From the NCBI RefSeq assembly GCF_900112605.1, contig NZ_FOMJ01000001.1, positions 458,577-522,576 of the forward strand: DNA of 64,000 nt, written 5' to 3'. The translations under genes and the position numbers were made by a program. This document shows positions 19,684 through 28,082 of the stretch, one piece after another. Below the pieces are notes generated by a model that did not search any database, was not told where the DNA came from, and was given only the letters and a program-made list of their open reading frames with translations. This stretch comes from Thiohalospira halophila DSM 15071. Its GTDB lineage: Bacteria; Pseudomonadota; Gammaproteobacteria; Thiohalospirales; Thiohalospiraceae. Within the stretch, counting starts at the first letter, position 1, and each line of letters begins with the position of its first letter.

Positions 19684-20799
19684 ATGCTGGAGATCGACGG
19701 ACTCAACGTAACCTACGGCGACGAGATCGCGGTGCAGGATGTCAGCCTGCGCGTGGACGAGGGGGAGATCGTCACCCTCCTCGGCCCCACCGGTTGCGGC
19801 AAGACCACCACCCTGCGCGTGGTCGCCGGCCTGGTCCGCCCCTCCAGCGGCACGGTCCGCATCAGCGGCCAGACGGTGAACTCGGATACCGCCTTCGTGC
19901 CACCGGAGCAGCGCCGAACCGGCCTCGTCTTCCAGGACTTCGCCCTCTTCCCCCACCTGACGGTGGCCGAGAACGTCGGCTTCCGCCTGGGCCGCGGGGC
20001 GGGCGTCGACCACTGGCTGGACTGGCTCGGCCTGGGTGACCAGCGGGACGCCTACCCGGAGGAGCTCTCCGGTGGGCAGAAGCAGCGCGTAGCCCTGGCC
20101 CGCTGCCTGGCCCACCACCCCGAGATGGTGCTGCTGGACGAGCCCCTGTCCAACCTGGATGCGGCCCTGAAGGACAGCCTGCGCTGGGAGATCCGGGCCG
20201 CCCTGAAGGAGGCCGGGGTGCCGGCCATCTGGGTGACCCACGACCAGGCCGAGGCCCTCTCCATCGGCGACCGGGTGGGCGTCATGCGCCACGGTCGGCT
20301 GGAGCAGATCGCCGAGCCGGAGACCTGCTTCCGCGACCCGGCCAGCCGCTTCGTGGCGGAATTCCTGGGCGAGGCCTCCTTCCTCCCGGGCCGCACCCGG
20401 GAGGGCTCCGTGGCCACCCCCATCGGCCCGGCCACCGGCCACGGCGCCGAGGGCGCGGTGGAGGCACTGGTGCGACCGGACGACCTGGACCTGCGGGCCG
20501 ACGAACCCGGCAACGGCGTGGTGGCCTGGTCGCGCTACGAGGGGGCCACGCGACTGTTCGCCGTGGACCTGGCCGGCGGAAGCCGGGTCCGGGTGCGGAC
20601 CAATCACGAGGTCCACCACGAACCCGGGGATCGGGTGACGGTCACCATCACCGCCAACCACGGCCTCGCCCTCTTCCCTGCCGACCACGACGTCGAGGAG
20701 CTGGACTGGGGCGAGACGGCCGCGGAACCGACCCCCGAGACCCACGACGGCATGCCGGAGGACGTGGTCGCCACCGGCCACATCGGCTCCGGTGGCTAG
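19684..20799 (+). CDS. Iron ABC transporter ATP-binding protein (FbpC-like)
   Basis: A 371-residue ATPase. Walker A is GPTGCGKTT (residues about 37-45), the signature LSGGQKQR, Walker B MVLLDEP, and the switch WVTHDQ. A C-terminal TOBE-type regulatory region follows (residues about 250-345). It powers ferric iron import through the preceding permease. It starts 18 bp after the permease stop behind a GAGGACATCC site, which is weak. It ends the four-gene iron operon, and the czc unit begins 38 bp later. Confidence 0.9.
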   Translation: MLEIDGLNVTYGDEIAVQDVSLRVDEGEIVTLLGPTGCGKTTTLRVVAGLVRPSSGTVRISGQTVNSDTAFVPPEQRRTGLVFQDFALFPHLTVAENVGFRLGRGAGVDHWLDWLGLGDQRDAYPEELSGGQKQRVALARCLAHHPEMVLLDEPLSNLDAALKDSLRWEIRAALKEAGVPAIWVTHDQAEALSIGDRVGVMRHGRLEQIAEPETCFRDPASRFVAEFLGEASFLPGRTREGSVATPIGPATGHGAEGAVEALVRPDDLDLRADEPGNGVVAWSRYEGATRLFAVDLAGGSRVRVRTNHEVHHEPGDRVTVTITANHGLALFPADHDVEELDWGETAAEPTPETHDGMPEDVVATGHIGSGG

Positions 20800-20837
20800 G
20801 GTTGTCGGGACCACGTCCCCCGGCGTACCGTAACCGG

Positions 20838-21239
20838 ATGGACCCGCTCCGCCGCTCCTCCACCCTGCGCCTGCTGCTACTGGCCTGGCTCGTGCTCGCC
20901 ATGGCGAGCCTGCAGGGCGTGAGCCTGCACAAGCACGTGGACCACCACGGGCACCACCACGAACACCCGGCTGGACTCCATCTCGCCCAGGCCCCCGACC
21001 ATCCGCCCCACCACGAGGCGACCGAGGAGGTCGAGATCACGGGCCTGGCACTGCCGGTCTCGCAGGCCAGCACGAAGGCCGTTGACCTGCCGAGTGACGC
21101 GGATCCCCAGGCGCTCGCGACTCGGGGGCCCACCCTGGTACGACACCCCGACCGGGCCGGCGACCCCTTCCCGGCGGGATCCCCCTTACCGCGCGAGCCC
21201 GACCGGCGAGTATCACTACCGCGCGGCCCGCCCGCCTGA
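20838..21239 (+). CDS. His-rich small exported protein, CzcI-like
   Basis: A 133-residue protein with one N-terminal hydrophobic segment (LRLLLLAWLVLAMASLQG), acting as a signal or anchor. A dense histidine cluster follows at residues about 31-58 (HKHVDHHGHHHEHP, then DHPPHHE). The remaining tail is low-complexity, Arg/Pro-rich and probably disordered. Small periplasmic His-rich proteins at the head of czc operons are known as CzcI and are thought to buffer or sense metal. The start at 20838 is chosen because it directly precedes the hydrophobic segment. The tail shows no recognisable fold, so the true 3' extent may differ. Confidence 0.55.
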   Translation: MDPLRRSSTLRLLLLAWLVLAMASLQGVSLHKHVDHHGHHHEHPAGLHLAQAPDHPPHHEATEEVEITGLALPVSQASTKAVDLPSDADPQALATRGPTLVRHPDRAGDPFPAGSPLPREPDRRVSLPRGPPA

Positions 21240-21304
21240 CCCCATCCCGCCGTGGAGTCGGCCCCGCGCCGACCGGACCACCACCTTGATGGGGAATCAT
21301 TCCC

Positions 21305-22552
21305 GTGCAGAACCGAATCCTGTGGGGGATTGCGCTGCTGTGCGCGATCCTCGCCGGGCCGGCCACCGCCGAGCCGCCGGGGTCGTGGACCCTGGAACAG
21401 GCGATCCGGCAAGGGCTGGCCGTCAGCCCGGAAAGAGAGGTCGCCCGACAGCGGATCGAGGCCCGTCGCGGCCAGAGCGATCAGGCAGGCCGCTGGGCCA
21501 ATCCTGAACTCAGCCTGCGGGCCTCCGATGAACTGGGCCGCCAGGACGGCACGGGCGGCTACAGCCTCAAGGAGCTGGAGATCGCCCAGTCCCTGCCCCT
21601 GTGGGGCAGCCTCGGCCATCGCCGGGCCGCGGCCCGGGCCGGTGTGGAGGCTGCCCGGCTCGACGCCACGGCCCACCGACTCCGCCTGGAGGGCCGGATC
21701 GCCAGCGCCTTCCACGGCTGGCAACTGGCCGCGGCCCGCCACCGCCTGACCCGGGAGCGACGGGAGGTCGCCCGGCGACTGGCGGAGGTCGCCAGCCTGC
21801 GGGAAGAGGCCGGCGACCTCGCCGAACGCGAGCGGCTGCGGATCCAGGTAGTCCGGTCGGAGGCCCAACGGCGTCACCACCACGCGAAGGGCAACCTCAC
21901 CGAGGCGCGCACGACCCTGGCCGGCCTGCTGGCCATCTCCCCGGAGTCACTGGGCCGCCCCCCCGAACTGCGGGCCCCACCCGAGCCGGGCAAAGCCCTG
22001 CCCCCGCCGACCAACCATCCCGCCCTGCAGGCCCTTCAGGCGCGGATCACCTCGGCGCGGGAGCAGACCGAGGCCACCCGGGCCGATGGATGGCCGGATG
22101 TCGGGCTCCAGCTTTTCAGCGAGAGCAACCTCTACGACGGCCAGCGGGAGAACAGCCTCGGCCTGGGCCTGATGCTGGAACTCCCGCTGTGGGATCGCAA
22201 TCAGGGCGCCATTCAGCGCGCCCGGGCCGAGGAACGGATCCCCGTCGAGGAGGCCCGCGCCCTGCGCCGGGATCTGCACACCCGGATCCACGTGAGCCAC
22301 CGGCACCTGGAGCATCTCCTCGAGGAACTCGACCGCCATCGCACCGAGCTGCTGGAGCCGGCCCGGCGCATTCTCGAGATGACCGAGCGCGGTTACCGCG
22401 CGGGCGAGGCCTCCCTGCTGGAATGGCTGGAGGCCGAGAACACCTGGTACAGCGCCCGGGAACGCGAACAGACCATCCTCGCCCGCGCCTGGAAGGAATG
22501 GCGCCAGTGGCGAATCAGCACGGGGCGCGGCCTCGTGGAGGAGACCCCATGA
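21305..22552 (+). CDS. czcC: CzcC-type outer-membrane efflux protein
   Basis: A 415-residue TolC-fold protein starting with GTG at 21305. A signal peptide (ILWGIALLCAILAGPATAEP) precedes two OEP repeats of long coiled-coil helices (residues about 30-215 and 220-400). It forms the outer-membrane channel of the tripartite efflux pump made with the next two genes. Its TGA overlaps the ATG of the membrane fusion gene (ATGA). The symbol follows operon order and domain type; metal specificity is not shown. Confidence 0.85.
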   Translation: MQNRILWGIALLCAILAGPATAEPPGSWTLEQAIRQGLAVSPEREVARQRIEARRGQSDQAGRWANPELSLRASDELGRQDGTGGYSLKELEIAQSLPLWGSLGHRRAAARAGVEAARLDATAHRLRLEGRIASAFHGWQLAAARHRLTRERREVARRLAEVASLREEAGDLAERERLRIQVVRSEAQRRHHHAKGNLTEARTTLAGLLAISPESLGRPPELRAPPEPGKALPPPTNHPALQALQARITSAREQTEATRADGWPDVGLQLFSESNLYDGQRENSLGLGLMLELPLWDRNQGAIQRARAEERIPVEEARALRRDLHTRIHVSHRHLEHLLEELDRHRTELLEPARRILEMTERGYRAGEASLLEWLEAENTWYSAREREQTILARAWKEWRQWRISTGRGLVEETP

Positions 22553-24063
22553 TCCCGACTCCCAGGACCCACCGACTGATTGCCGCGCTGCCCGGTCTGT
22601 TGCTGCTGGCCCTTCTGCTCTCCCCCGGCCAGGCGGCCGCCTGGACCCTCACCCACTGGGACGAGGACCGGGAGTGGTTCGTCGAGGCGCAGGATGCCGC
22701 CGGAGAGGCCGTCCCCGGCCTGGCCGCCGGAGCGGACGTCACCTTCCTGGTCCACGCCACCGAACTCGCCGGGTCATCACCCATCGCGGACGGGCGCATC
22801 ACCCTGGAACTGCGCGACCTCACCGGCGCGCTGGTCGCACAGGGTGAGGCCAGGGCCGACCGGCCGGGGATCTTTCCGGTCTCCGTGGACCTGCCGGGCC
22901 CCGGCCACTACCACCTTACCGGCCGGCACCACACCAGCGAGGGTACGCAGAGCAGCCTGCTCGGGAGCATCGAGGTCCTCGCCGAGCTCCCCGAGGGCGC
23001 CACGGCCGGGGAATCCGGCACCCTCCCCAAGGAGACCCAGTGGCGGATGGACTTTGCCACCGAGGTCATCGAGCGCCGGCCCTTCGCCGAGCGCATCGAG
23101 GTCCCCGGGACGATCCGCTCGGTCCCCGGGGCCCGCTTCCACCTGACGGCCCCCGCGGCGGGGGTGGTCCACGGGGTCGACGGCTGGCCGCGACCCGGGC
23201 GCGAACTGGCGGCCGGGGACGCCCTGCTGGAACTCGGGCTGCTGCCGGACAGCGGCACGGCCAGCGGCCTCGCACTGACCATCACCCGGGCCCGGGAGCG
23301 CCTCACCGAGGCCCGGGCCACCCTGGATCGCCTCTCCGCCCTGGCCGAACAGGGGGTCGTCGCCGAGAGCCGGGTCCTGGAGGCCCGCCGGGACCGCAAC
23401 ACGGCCCGGGCGGAATGGCGGGATGCCCGTGAGCGTCGCGACCGCATCGCCGGGGGTAGTGGGGACGAGGGTCGCATCGCCCTGCGCGTCGCCAACGGGG
23501 GGCGCCTGGAATCCATCGATGTGACCCCGGGCGAGGCGGTGCAGGCCGGCCAGCGCCTGGCCACCCTCCTGGATCCGGCCCGCCAGTGGCTGATCGCCGA
23601 GCTCTACCCCGCCGATCTCGACCGTGCTACCGAACTGCGGGATCCGGCGGTGCGCCGACCCGGTGCCCGCGAATGGCGGTCGCTGAGCGGCGAACCCGTC
23701 TGGCAGGCGGCCGCCTTCCGCGAGCCGGGCGGGACCCTCCCCGTCGCCTTCGCACTGGAGGGGGACGAGGGGTACCGCCCCGGCATGCCGGTGACCGTCG
23801 CCCTTACCGCCGGTCCCGGGGAATCGCGACTAACCCTCCCCGAGCGGGCGCTCATCGACGACAACGGCGTCGCCGTGGTCATGGTCCAGACCGGGGGGGA
23901 GCGGTTCGAGCGCCGCCCGGTCCGCACCGGGATCCGGGCTGCCGGTCGGGTCGCCATCGAGAGCGGGCTGAAACCGGGGGATCGCGTGGTCACCGACGGC
24001 GCCTGGGCGACCCTCCTCGCCGGCCGGGATAACGACAATGCCGGCCACGGCCACAGCCACTAG
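22549..24063 (+). CDS. czcB: CzcB-type membrane fusion protein with extra N-terminal beta domain
   Basis: A 504-residue periplasmic adaptor. After a signal peptide (LPGLLLLALLLSPGQAAAW) comes an extra domain at residues about 25-145, an immunoglobulin-like FixH-type fold (ADVTFLVHATELAG, GHYHLTGRHH). The usual barrel-sandwich, a short alpha-hairpin (residues about 240-300) and beta-barrel modules follow. The C-terminus is histidine-rich (AGHGHSH). It links the RND pump to the outer-membrane channel. It overlaps czcC by ATGA and ends 8 bp before czcA. Confidence 0.85.
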   Translation: MIPTPRTHRLIAALPGLLLLALLLSPGQAAAWTLTHWDEDREWFVEAQDAAGEAVPGLAAGADVTFLVHATELAGSSPIADGRITLELRDLTGALVAQGEARADRPGIFPVSVDLPGPGHYHLTGRHHTSEGTQSSLLGSIEVLAELPEGATAGESGTLPKETQWRMDFATEVIERRPFAERIEVPGTIRSVPGARFHLTAPAAGVVHGVDGWPRPGRELAAGDALLELGLLPDSGTASGLALTITRARERLTEARATLDRLSALAEQGVVAESRVLEARRDRNTARAEWRDARERRDRIAGGSGDEGRIALRVANGGRLESIDVTPGEAVQAGQRLATLLDPARQWLIAELYPADLDRATELRDPAVRRPGAREWRSLSGEPVWQAAAFREPGGTLPVAFALEGDEGYRPGMPVTVALTAGPGESRLTLPERALIDDNGVAVVMVQTGGERFERRPVRTGIRAAGRVAIESGLKPGDRVVTDGAWATLLAGRDNDNAGHGHSH

Positions 24064-24071
24064 GGGGCCCG

Positions 24072-27000
24072 ATGCTCGACCGACTCATCCAGTGGTCCCT
24101 GACCAATCGCCTGCTGGTCGTCGCGGGGGCGCTGGTCGTCCTCGCGCTGGGCGTCTGGCAGGCCCAACGCGCCCCGATCGACATCTTCCCGGATCTCACC
24201 GCCCCCACGGTCACCGTGATGACCGAGGCGCCCGGCCTCGCCGCCGAGGAGGTGGAACAGCAGGTCTCCTACCCCATCGAGACGGCGACCATGGGGGCCG
24301 CCGGCGTGCGCCGGGTCCGGTCCCAGTCCGTCGCCGGCTTCTCCATGGTCTGGGTGGAATTCGAGTGGGGCGAGCCCATCTACCGCACCCGCCAGATCGT
24401 CAGCGAGCGCCTCGGTCGGGTGCGGGACCAGCTCCCGGCGGGCGTCGCCTCCCCGGAGCTGGGGCCCATCACCTCCATCATGGGGGAGATCGCCTACCTC
24501 GGCGTCCGGGACACGGCCCGGGAGGATGCCATGCGCGCCCGGGAGATCGCGGACTGGGTCATCGCACGTCAGCTGGAGGCGATCCCCGGGATCTCCCAGG
24601 TCACCACGCTGGGCGGGAGCGTGCGCCAGTACCAGGTCCAGGTCCTGCCGGAACAGCTCGCCGCCCATGACCTCAACCTGACCGAGGTCCGCCAGGCCCT
24701 GGCCGACTCCAGCCTCAATGCCGGCGGCAACCGGTTGAGCGCCGCCGGCCAGGACTACCTGATCCGCTTCATGGGCCGCGCCCAGAGCCTGGAGGAGCTG
24801 GAGAAGGCCGTGGTCGCGGTCCGCGACGGCACGCCCATCCGCGTGCGCCACGTCGCCGAGGTCCGGATGGGTGCGGGCATCCCGGTGGGCAATGCCGGCG
24901 TGAACGGGAAGCCGGGGGTGGTCCTCGCCGTCTCCAAGCAGCCCGGCGCGGATACCCTGGCTCTCACCGAGACCATCAACGAGACCCTGGCCGAACTGGA
25001 GCCAGGGCTGCCGGAGGGTATCGTCGTCGAACCGAACCTGTTCCGGCAGGCCGAGTTCATCCAGACCGCGGTGAACAACGTCGTCGAGGCGCTGCGGGAT
25101 GGCGCCCTGTTCGTGGTGGTGATCCTGCTGCTCTTCCTCCTGAGCATCCGGATCACGGCCATCGCCGTGCTGGCGATCCCGCTCTCCCTGACCGTCGCCC
25201 TGCTGGTTCTCCAGGCGCTGGGGATCACCGTGAACACCATGACCCTGGGGGGCATGACCATCGCCATCGGCGCCCTGGTGGACGATGCCATCATCTTCGT
25301 GGAGAACATCGTCCGCCGATTGCGCGAGGCCCCCGAGGGGGCCGATGTCGACACGACCATCCACCGGGCGTGCTCGGAGATGCGCCACCCCGTGGTCTAC
25401 TCCACGGTCATCATCATGCTGGTCTTCGCCCCGCTGTTCTTCCTGGGGGGCGTGGAGGGCCGCCTGCTGAAGCCCCTGGGGCTCGCCTACCTGGTCGCCA
25501 TCGCCGCCTCGCTCATGGTGGCGCTCACGGTAACCCCGGTCCTGGCACGCTGGCTCCTGCCGGCCGTCGCCCGCAAGGACGAGGGCCGGGAGCCTCCGGT
25601 CGCCGCGGCACTGCAGCGGGCCTACCGCCCCCTGCTCCACGCGGCCCTGCGCTGGCGCGGCGCCGTCATCACCCTCTCCGCGGCGCTGGCCCTGGCCACG
25701 GTAGCGGCCACACTACTGCTGGGGCGCTCCTTCCTGCCGGCCTTCAACGAGGGGAGCCTGACCATCGCCATGAATACCCCGGCCGGGACCAGCCTGGAGC
25801 GCTCGGCCCGCATGGCCAGCCGGGTGGAGGAGTGGCTCATGGACCAGGAGGAGGTCCTCACCGTGGCACGGCGAACCGGGCGGGCCGAGGGGGCGGAGCA
25901 CACCCAGCTGCCCAATCAGAGCGAACTGGACGTCCGGCTGGGACCACTCCCCCAGGGCAAGGCCGCCTTCCTGGAGGAGCTACGGGACGGCCTGGCCGCC
26001 TTCCCCGGGCAGTTCAACATCGGCCAGCCCATCTCCCACCGCATCGACCACATGCTCAGCGGTGTCCGGGCCAACCTCGCGGTGAAGGTCTTCGGGCCCG
26101 GCCTGGGCGAGATCCAGCGCCTGGTTGGCGAAGTCGAGACCACCCTTCAGGGAGTGGAAGGGCTGGTGGATATCTCGGTGGAACCGGTCTCCGACGTCCC
26201 CCAGATCCGCCTGCACGCCGACCGCACCGCCCTGGCCCGGTACGGCCTCACCGTGGCCGATGCCGCCGCCGCCGTGCGCACCGCCTGGCGCGGGGCCCAT
26301 GTGGCCGAGATCTTCGAGGGCGAACGGCGTTTCGACCTGGTGGTCCGCCTGCCGGATCGCCTTCGCACCCGGGATGGCCTGGGCGATATCCCCCTCCAGA
26401 CGCCCACTGGCCACACCATCCGCCTGAGCGAGGTCGCCCGCCCCCAGGTGGAATACGGCCCGGCCCGGATCAATCGCGAGGATGCGGAGCGCCGGCTGGT
26501 GGTCAGCGCCAATGTGGCCGGACGCGACCTGCGAAGTGCCGTGGATGCGGTCCGTACGGCCATCGAGGACGAGGTAGCCCTGCCTACCGGCTACCGCGTG
26601 GAACTGGGTGGCCAGTTCGAGGCGGAGGCCCAGGCGGCCCGGACCCTCGCCACGGTCTCCGCGGGCGTGGCCGTTGCCATGCTGCTCGTCCTGCAGCTGG
26701 TCCTGCGCTCGCTGCCGCTGGTCCTCCTGGTCATGGCCAACATCCCCCTCGCCCTCATTGGTGGCGTGCTGGCCGTCTTCGCCATGGGGGGGACACTGAC
26801 CATCGCGGCCCTGGTAGGCTTCATCACCCTGTTCGGGATCGCCATTCGCAACGGCCTGCTGCTCATCAGCCGCTATCAGGACCTGGAGGCGGACCGGGTG
26901 CCGCTGGACGAGGCCGTGGAACGCGGCGCCATGGAGCGACTGGCCCCCATCCTGATGACGGCTCTCACCGCCGCCCTCGCCCTCATCCCCCTGGCCATGG

Positions 27001-27140
27001 GGCTGGGCGAGACCGGCACCGAGATCCAGGCCCCCATGGCCATCGTCGTCCTCGGCGGTCTCCTGGGCTCGACGGCGCTGAACATGGTGGTGTTGCCGGC
27101 CCTCTACCACTGGGTCCGGGAGCGGCGAAGGGATCGTTAA
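24072..27140 (+). CDS. czcA: CzcA/CusA-family heavy-metal RND efflux pump
   Basis: A 1022-residue inner-membrane proton-driven transporter with twelve helices and two large periplasmic loops. The start MLDRLIQWSLTNRLLVV and APIDIFPDLTAPTV are hallmarks of heavy-metal RND pumps. The fourth helix reads AIGALVDDAIIFVENI with D404 and D405, unlike the classical Zn/Co/Cd (DFG-type) or Cu/Ag (MVDAAIV) signatures, so the metal is uncertain. It is the last gene of the His-rich-czcC-czcB-czcA unit and is followed by a strong terminator. Confidence 0.9.
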   Translation: MLDRLIQWSLTNRLLVVAGALVVLALGVWQAQRAPIDIFPDLTAPTVTVMTEAPGLAAEEVEQQVSYPIETATMGAAGVRRVRSQSVAGFSMVWVEFEWGEPIYRTRQIVSERLGRVRDQLPAGVASPELGPITSIMGEIAYLGVRDTAREDAMRAREIADWVIARQLEAIPGISQVTTLGGSVRQYQVQVLPEQLAAHDLNLTEVRQALADSSLNAGGNRLSAAGQDYLIRFMGRAQSLEELEKAVVAVRDGTPIRVRHVAEVRMGAGIPVGNAGVNGKPGVVLAVSKQPGADTLALTETINETLAELEPGLPEGIVVEPNLFRQAEFIQTAVNNVVEALRDGALFVVVILLLFLLSIRITAIAVLAIPLSLTVALLVLQALGITVNTMTLGGMTIAIGALVDDAIIFVENIVRRLREAPEGADVDTTIHRACSEMRHPVVYSTVIIMLVFAPLFFLGGVEGRLLKPLGLAYLVAIAASLMVALTVTPVLARWLLPAVARKDEGREPPVAAALQRAYRPLLHAALRWRGAVITLSAALALATVAATLLLGRSFLPAFNEGSLTIAMNTPAGTSLERSARMASRVEEWLMDQEEVLTVARRTGRAEGAEHTQLPNQSELDVRLGPLPQGKAAFLEELRDGLAAFPGQFNIGQPISHRIDHMLSGVRANLAVKVFGPGLGEIQRLVGEVETTLQGVEGLVDISVEPVSDVPQIRLHADRTALARYGLTVADAAAAVRTAWRGAHVAEIFEGERRFDLVVRLPDRLRTRDGLGDIPLQTPTGHTIRLSEVARPQVEYGPARINREDAERRLVVSANVAGRDLRSAVDAVRTAIEDEVALPTGYRVELGGQFEAEAQAARTLATVSAGVAVAMLLVLQLVLRSLPLVLLVMANIPLALIGGVLAVFAMGGTLTIAALVGFITLFGIAIRNGLLLISRYQDLEADRVPLDEAVERGAMERLAPILMTALTAALALIPLAMGLGETGTEIQAPMAIVVLGGLLGSTALNMVVLPALYHWVRERRRDR

Positions 27141-27152
27141 GGCATCGGAACG

Positions 27153-27190
27153 GAAAAGGCCCGCACCGGCGAACCGATGCGGGCCTTTTC
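27153..27190. terminator. Bidirectional rho-independent terminator between czcA and tRNA-Cys
   Basis: GAAAAGGCCCGCA pairs perfectly with TGCGGGCCTTTTC across a 12-nt loop. T runs occur on both strands, so it can end both czcA and the convergent tRNA-Cys transcript. Confidence 0.9.
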
Positions 27191-27195
27191 GTATC

Positions 27196-27270
27196 TGGAG
27201 GCTGGGGCCGGATTCGAACCGACGTTGCACGGCTTTGCAGGCCGCCGCATAGCCACTCTGCCACCCAGCC
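27196..27270 (-). tRNA. tRNA-Cys (anticodon GCA)
   Basis: 75 nt including encoded CCA. Acceptor GGCTGGG/CCCAGCC, anticodon loop CTGCAAA giving GCA, T arm GGTTCGAATCC. It follows tRNA-Gly on the same strand, the same order as after pgsA in E. coli, but a terminator lies between the two. Confidence 0.97.
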
Positions 27271-27280
27271 AGTGAGCGGA

Positions 27281-27286
27281 ATTATA
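27281..27286 (-). promoter_or_regulatory. Perfect -10 element (TATAAT) for tRNA-Cys
   Basis: On the minus strand TATAAT ends 10 nt before the tRNA 5' end. The -35 region is GC-rich with no good match. With the terminator just upstream, it implies separate transcription of tRNA-Cys. Confidence 0.6.
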
Positions 27287-27350
27287 ACCCGGGACCGCCG
27301 GCCCGGGCGAGCCCCCGGCGCACAAAGACGCATCAAAAAGCGGGGGACAC

Positions 27351-27380
27351 AAAAAAACCCCGGCCGAAACCGAGGTTTTG
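27351..27380 (-). terminator. Rho-independent terminator after tRNA-Gly
   Basis: On the minus strand AAAACCTCGG-TTTCGG-CCGGGGTTTT is followed by more T residues, 6 nt after the tRNA-Gly 3' end. Confidence 0.8.
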
Positions 27381-27385
27381 ATATT

Positions 27386-27461
<76 letters not shown>

Positions 27462-27476
27462 CTAATTCGGCTGCGC

Positions 27477-27504
27477 ATTCTACCGTGTTACGCGGAGACG
27501 TCAA
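27477..27504 (-). promoter_or_regulatory. tRNA-Gly promoter overlapping the pgsA stop codon
   Basis: On the minus strand TTGACG (27499-27504) and TAGAAT (27477-27482) are 16 bp apart, each 5 of 6 to consensus. The -35 element contains the TGA stop of pgsA. Transcription would start a few bases before the tRNA. Confidence 0.65.
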
Positions 27505-28079
27505 CCCCCTTCGTTGCGCACGAAGATGGGCCATGCGGCGCGCAGGTAGACGATCATGGACCAGAGGGTCAGACCCGCCGCGACGTAGAGCAGCCAGAAG
27601 CCCAGGTGGAGGCTGGGCAGCCCCCAGAGGGGATCCTCGAACAGCAGCAGGAGGATGGCGACCATCTGCGTCCCCGTCTTCAGCTTGCCCATCCAGGAGA
27701 CGGCCACGCTGGCCCGCTCACCGATCTCCGCCATCCACTCCCGCAGGGCGGAGATGGCGATCTCCCGGCCGATGATCACCACCGCCGCAATGCCCACCAG
27801 GATCCCGGGATAGGGGGTGGGATTGGCCTCCACCAGCAGGACCAGGGCGGCCGCGACCATGAGCTTGTCCGCCACCGGGTCCAGGAAGGCGCCGAAGGCG
27901 GAACTCTGCCCCCAGCGCCGCGCCAGGAAGCCGTCCAGCCAGTCGGTAATCGCCGCCGCCGCGAAGAGGATGGTCGCCGCCTGGCTGGACCACGACACCG
28001 GCAGGTAGAAGGCGATAATGAACAGCGGGATGGCGCCGATCCGCAGCAGGGTCAGGATATTGGGGAGGTTCCATCTCAT
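27501..28079 (-). CDS. pgsA: CDP-diacylglycerol--glycerol-3-phosphate 3-phosphatidyltransferase
   Basis: Makes phosphatidylglycerol phosphate, the committed step to phosphatidylglycerol and cardiolipin, in the inner membrane. The 192-residue length is standard, with about five or six helices. The CDP-alcohol transferase signature is complete: D46-x2-D49-G50-x2-A53-R54-x8-G63-x3-D67-x3-D71. It follows uvrC by 3 bp, the usual gammaproteobacterial order. The tRNA-Gly promoter uses its stop codon region. Confidence 0.96.
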   Translation of the reverse strand: MRWNLPNILTLLRIGAIPLFIIAFYLPVSWSSQAATILFAAAAITDWLDGFLARRWGQSSAFGAFLDPVADKLMVAAALVLLVEANPTPYPGILVGIAAVVIIGREIAISALREWMAEIGERASVAVSWMGKLKTGTQMVAILLLLFEDPLWGLPSLHLGFWLLYVAAGLTLWSMIVYLRAAWPIFVRNEGG

Positions 28080-28082
28080 GCG

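Noticed and set aside
18025-20814. A 929-residue open frame on the minus strand opposite the iron ABC genes.
   Set aside because: Composition is Gly/Gln/Ala/His-rich with no domain, and the plus strand carries three recognisable transporter genes.
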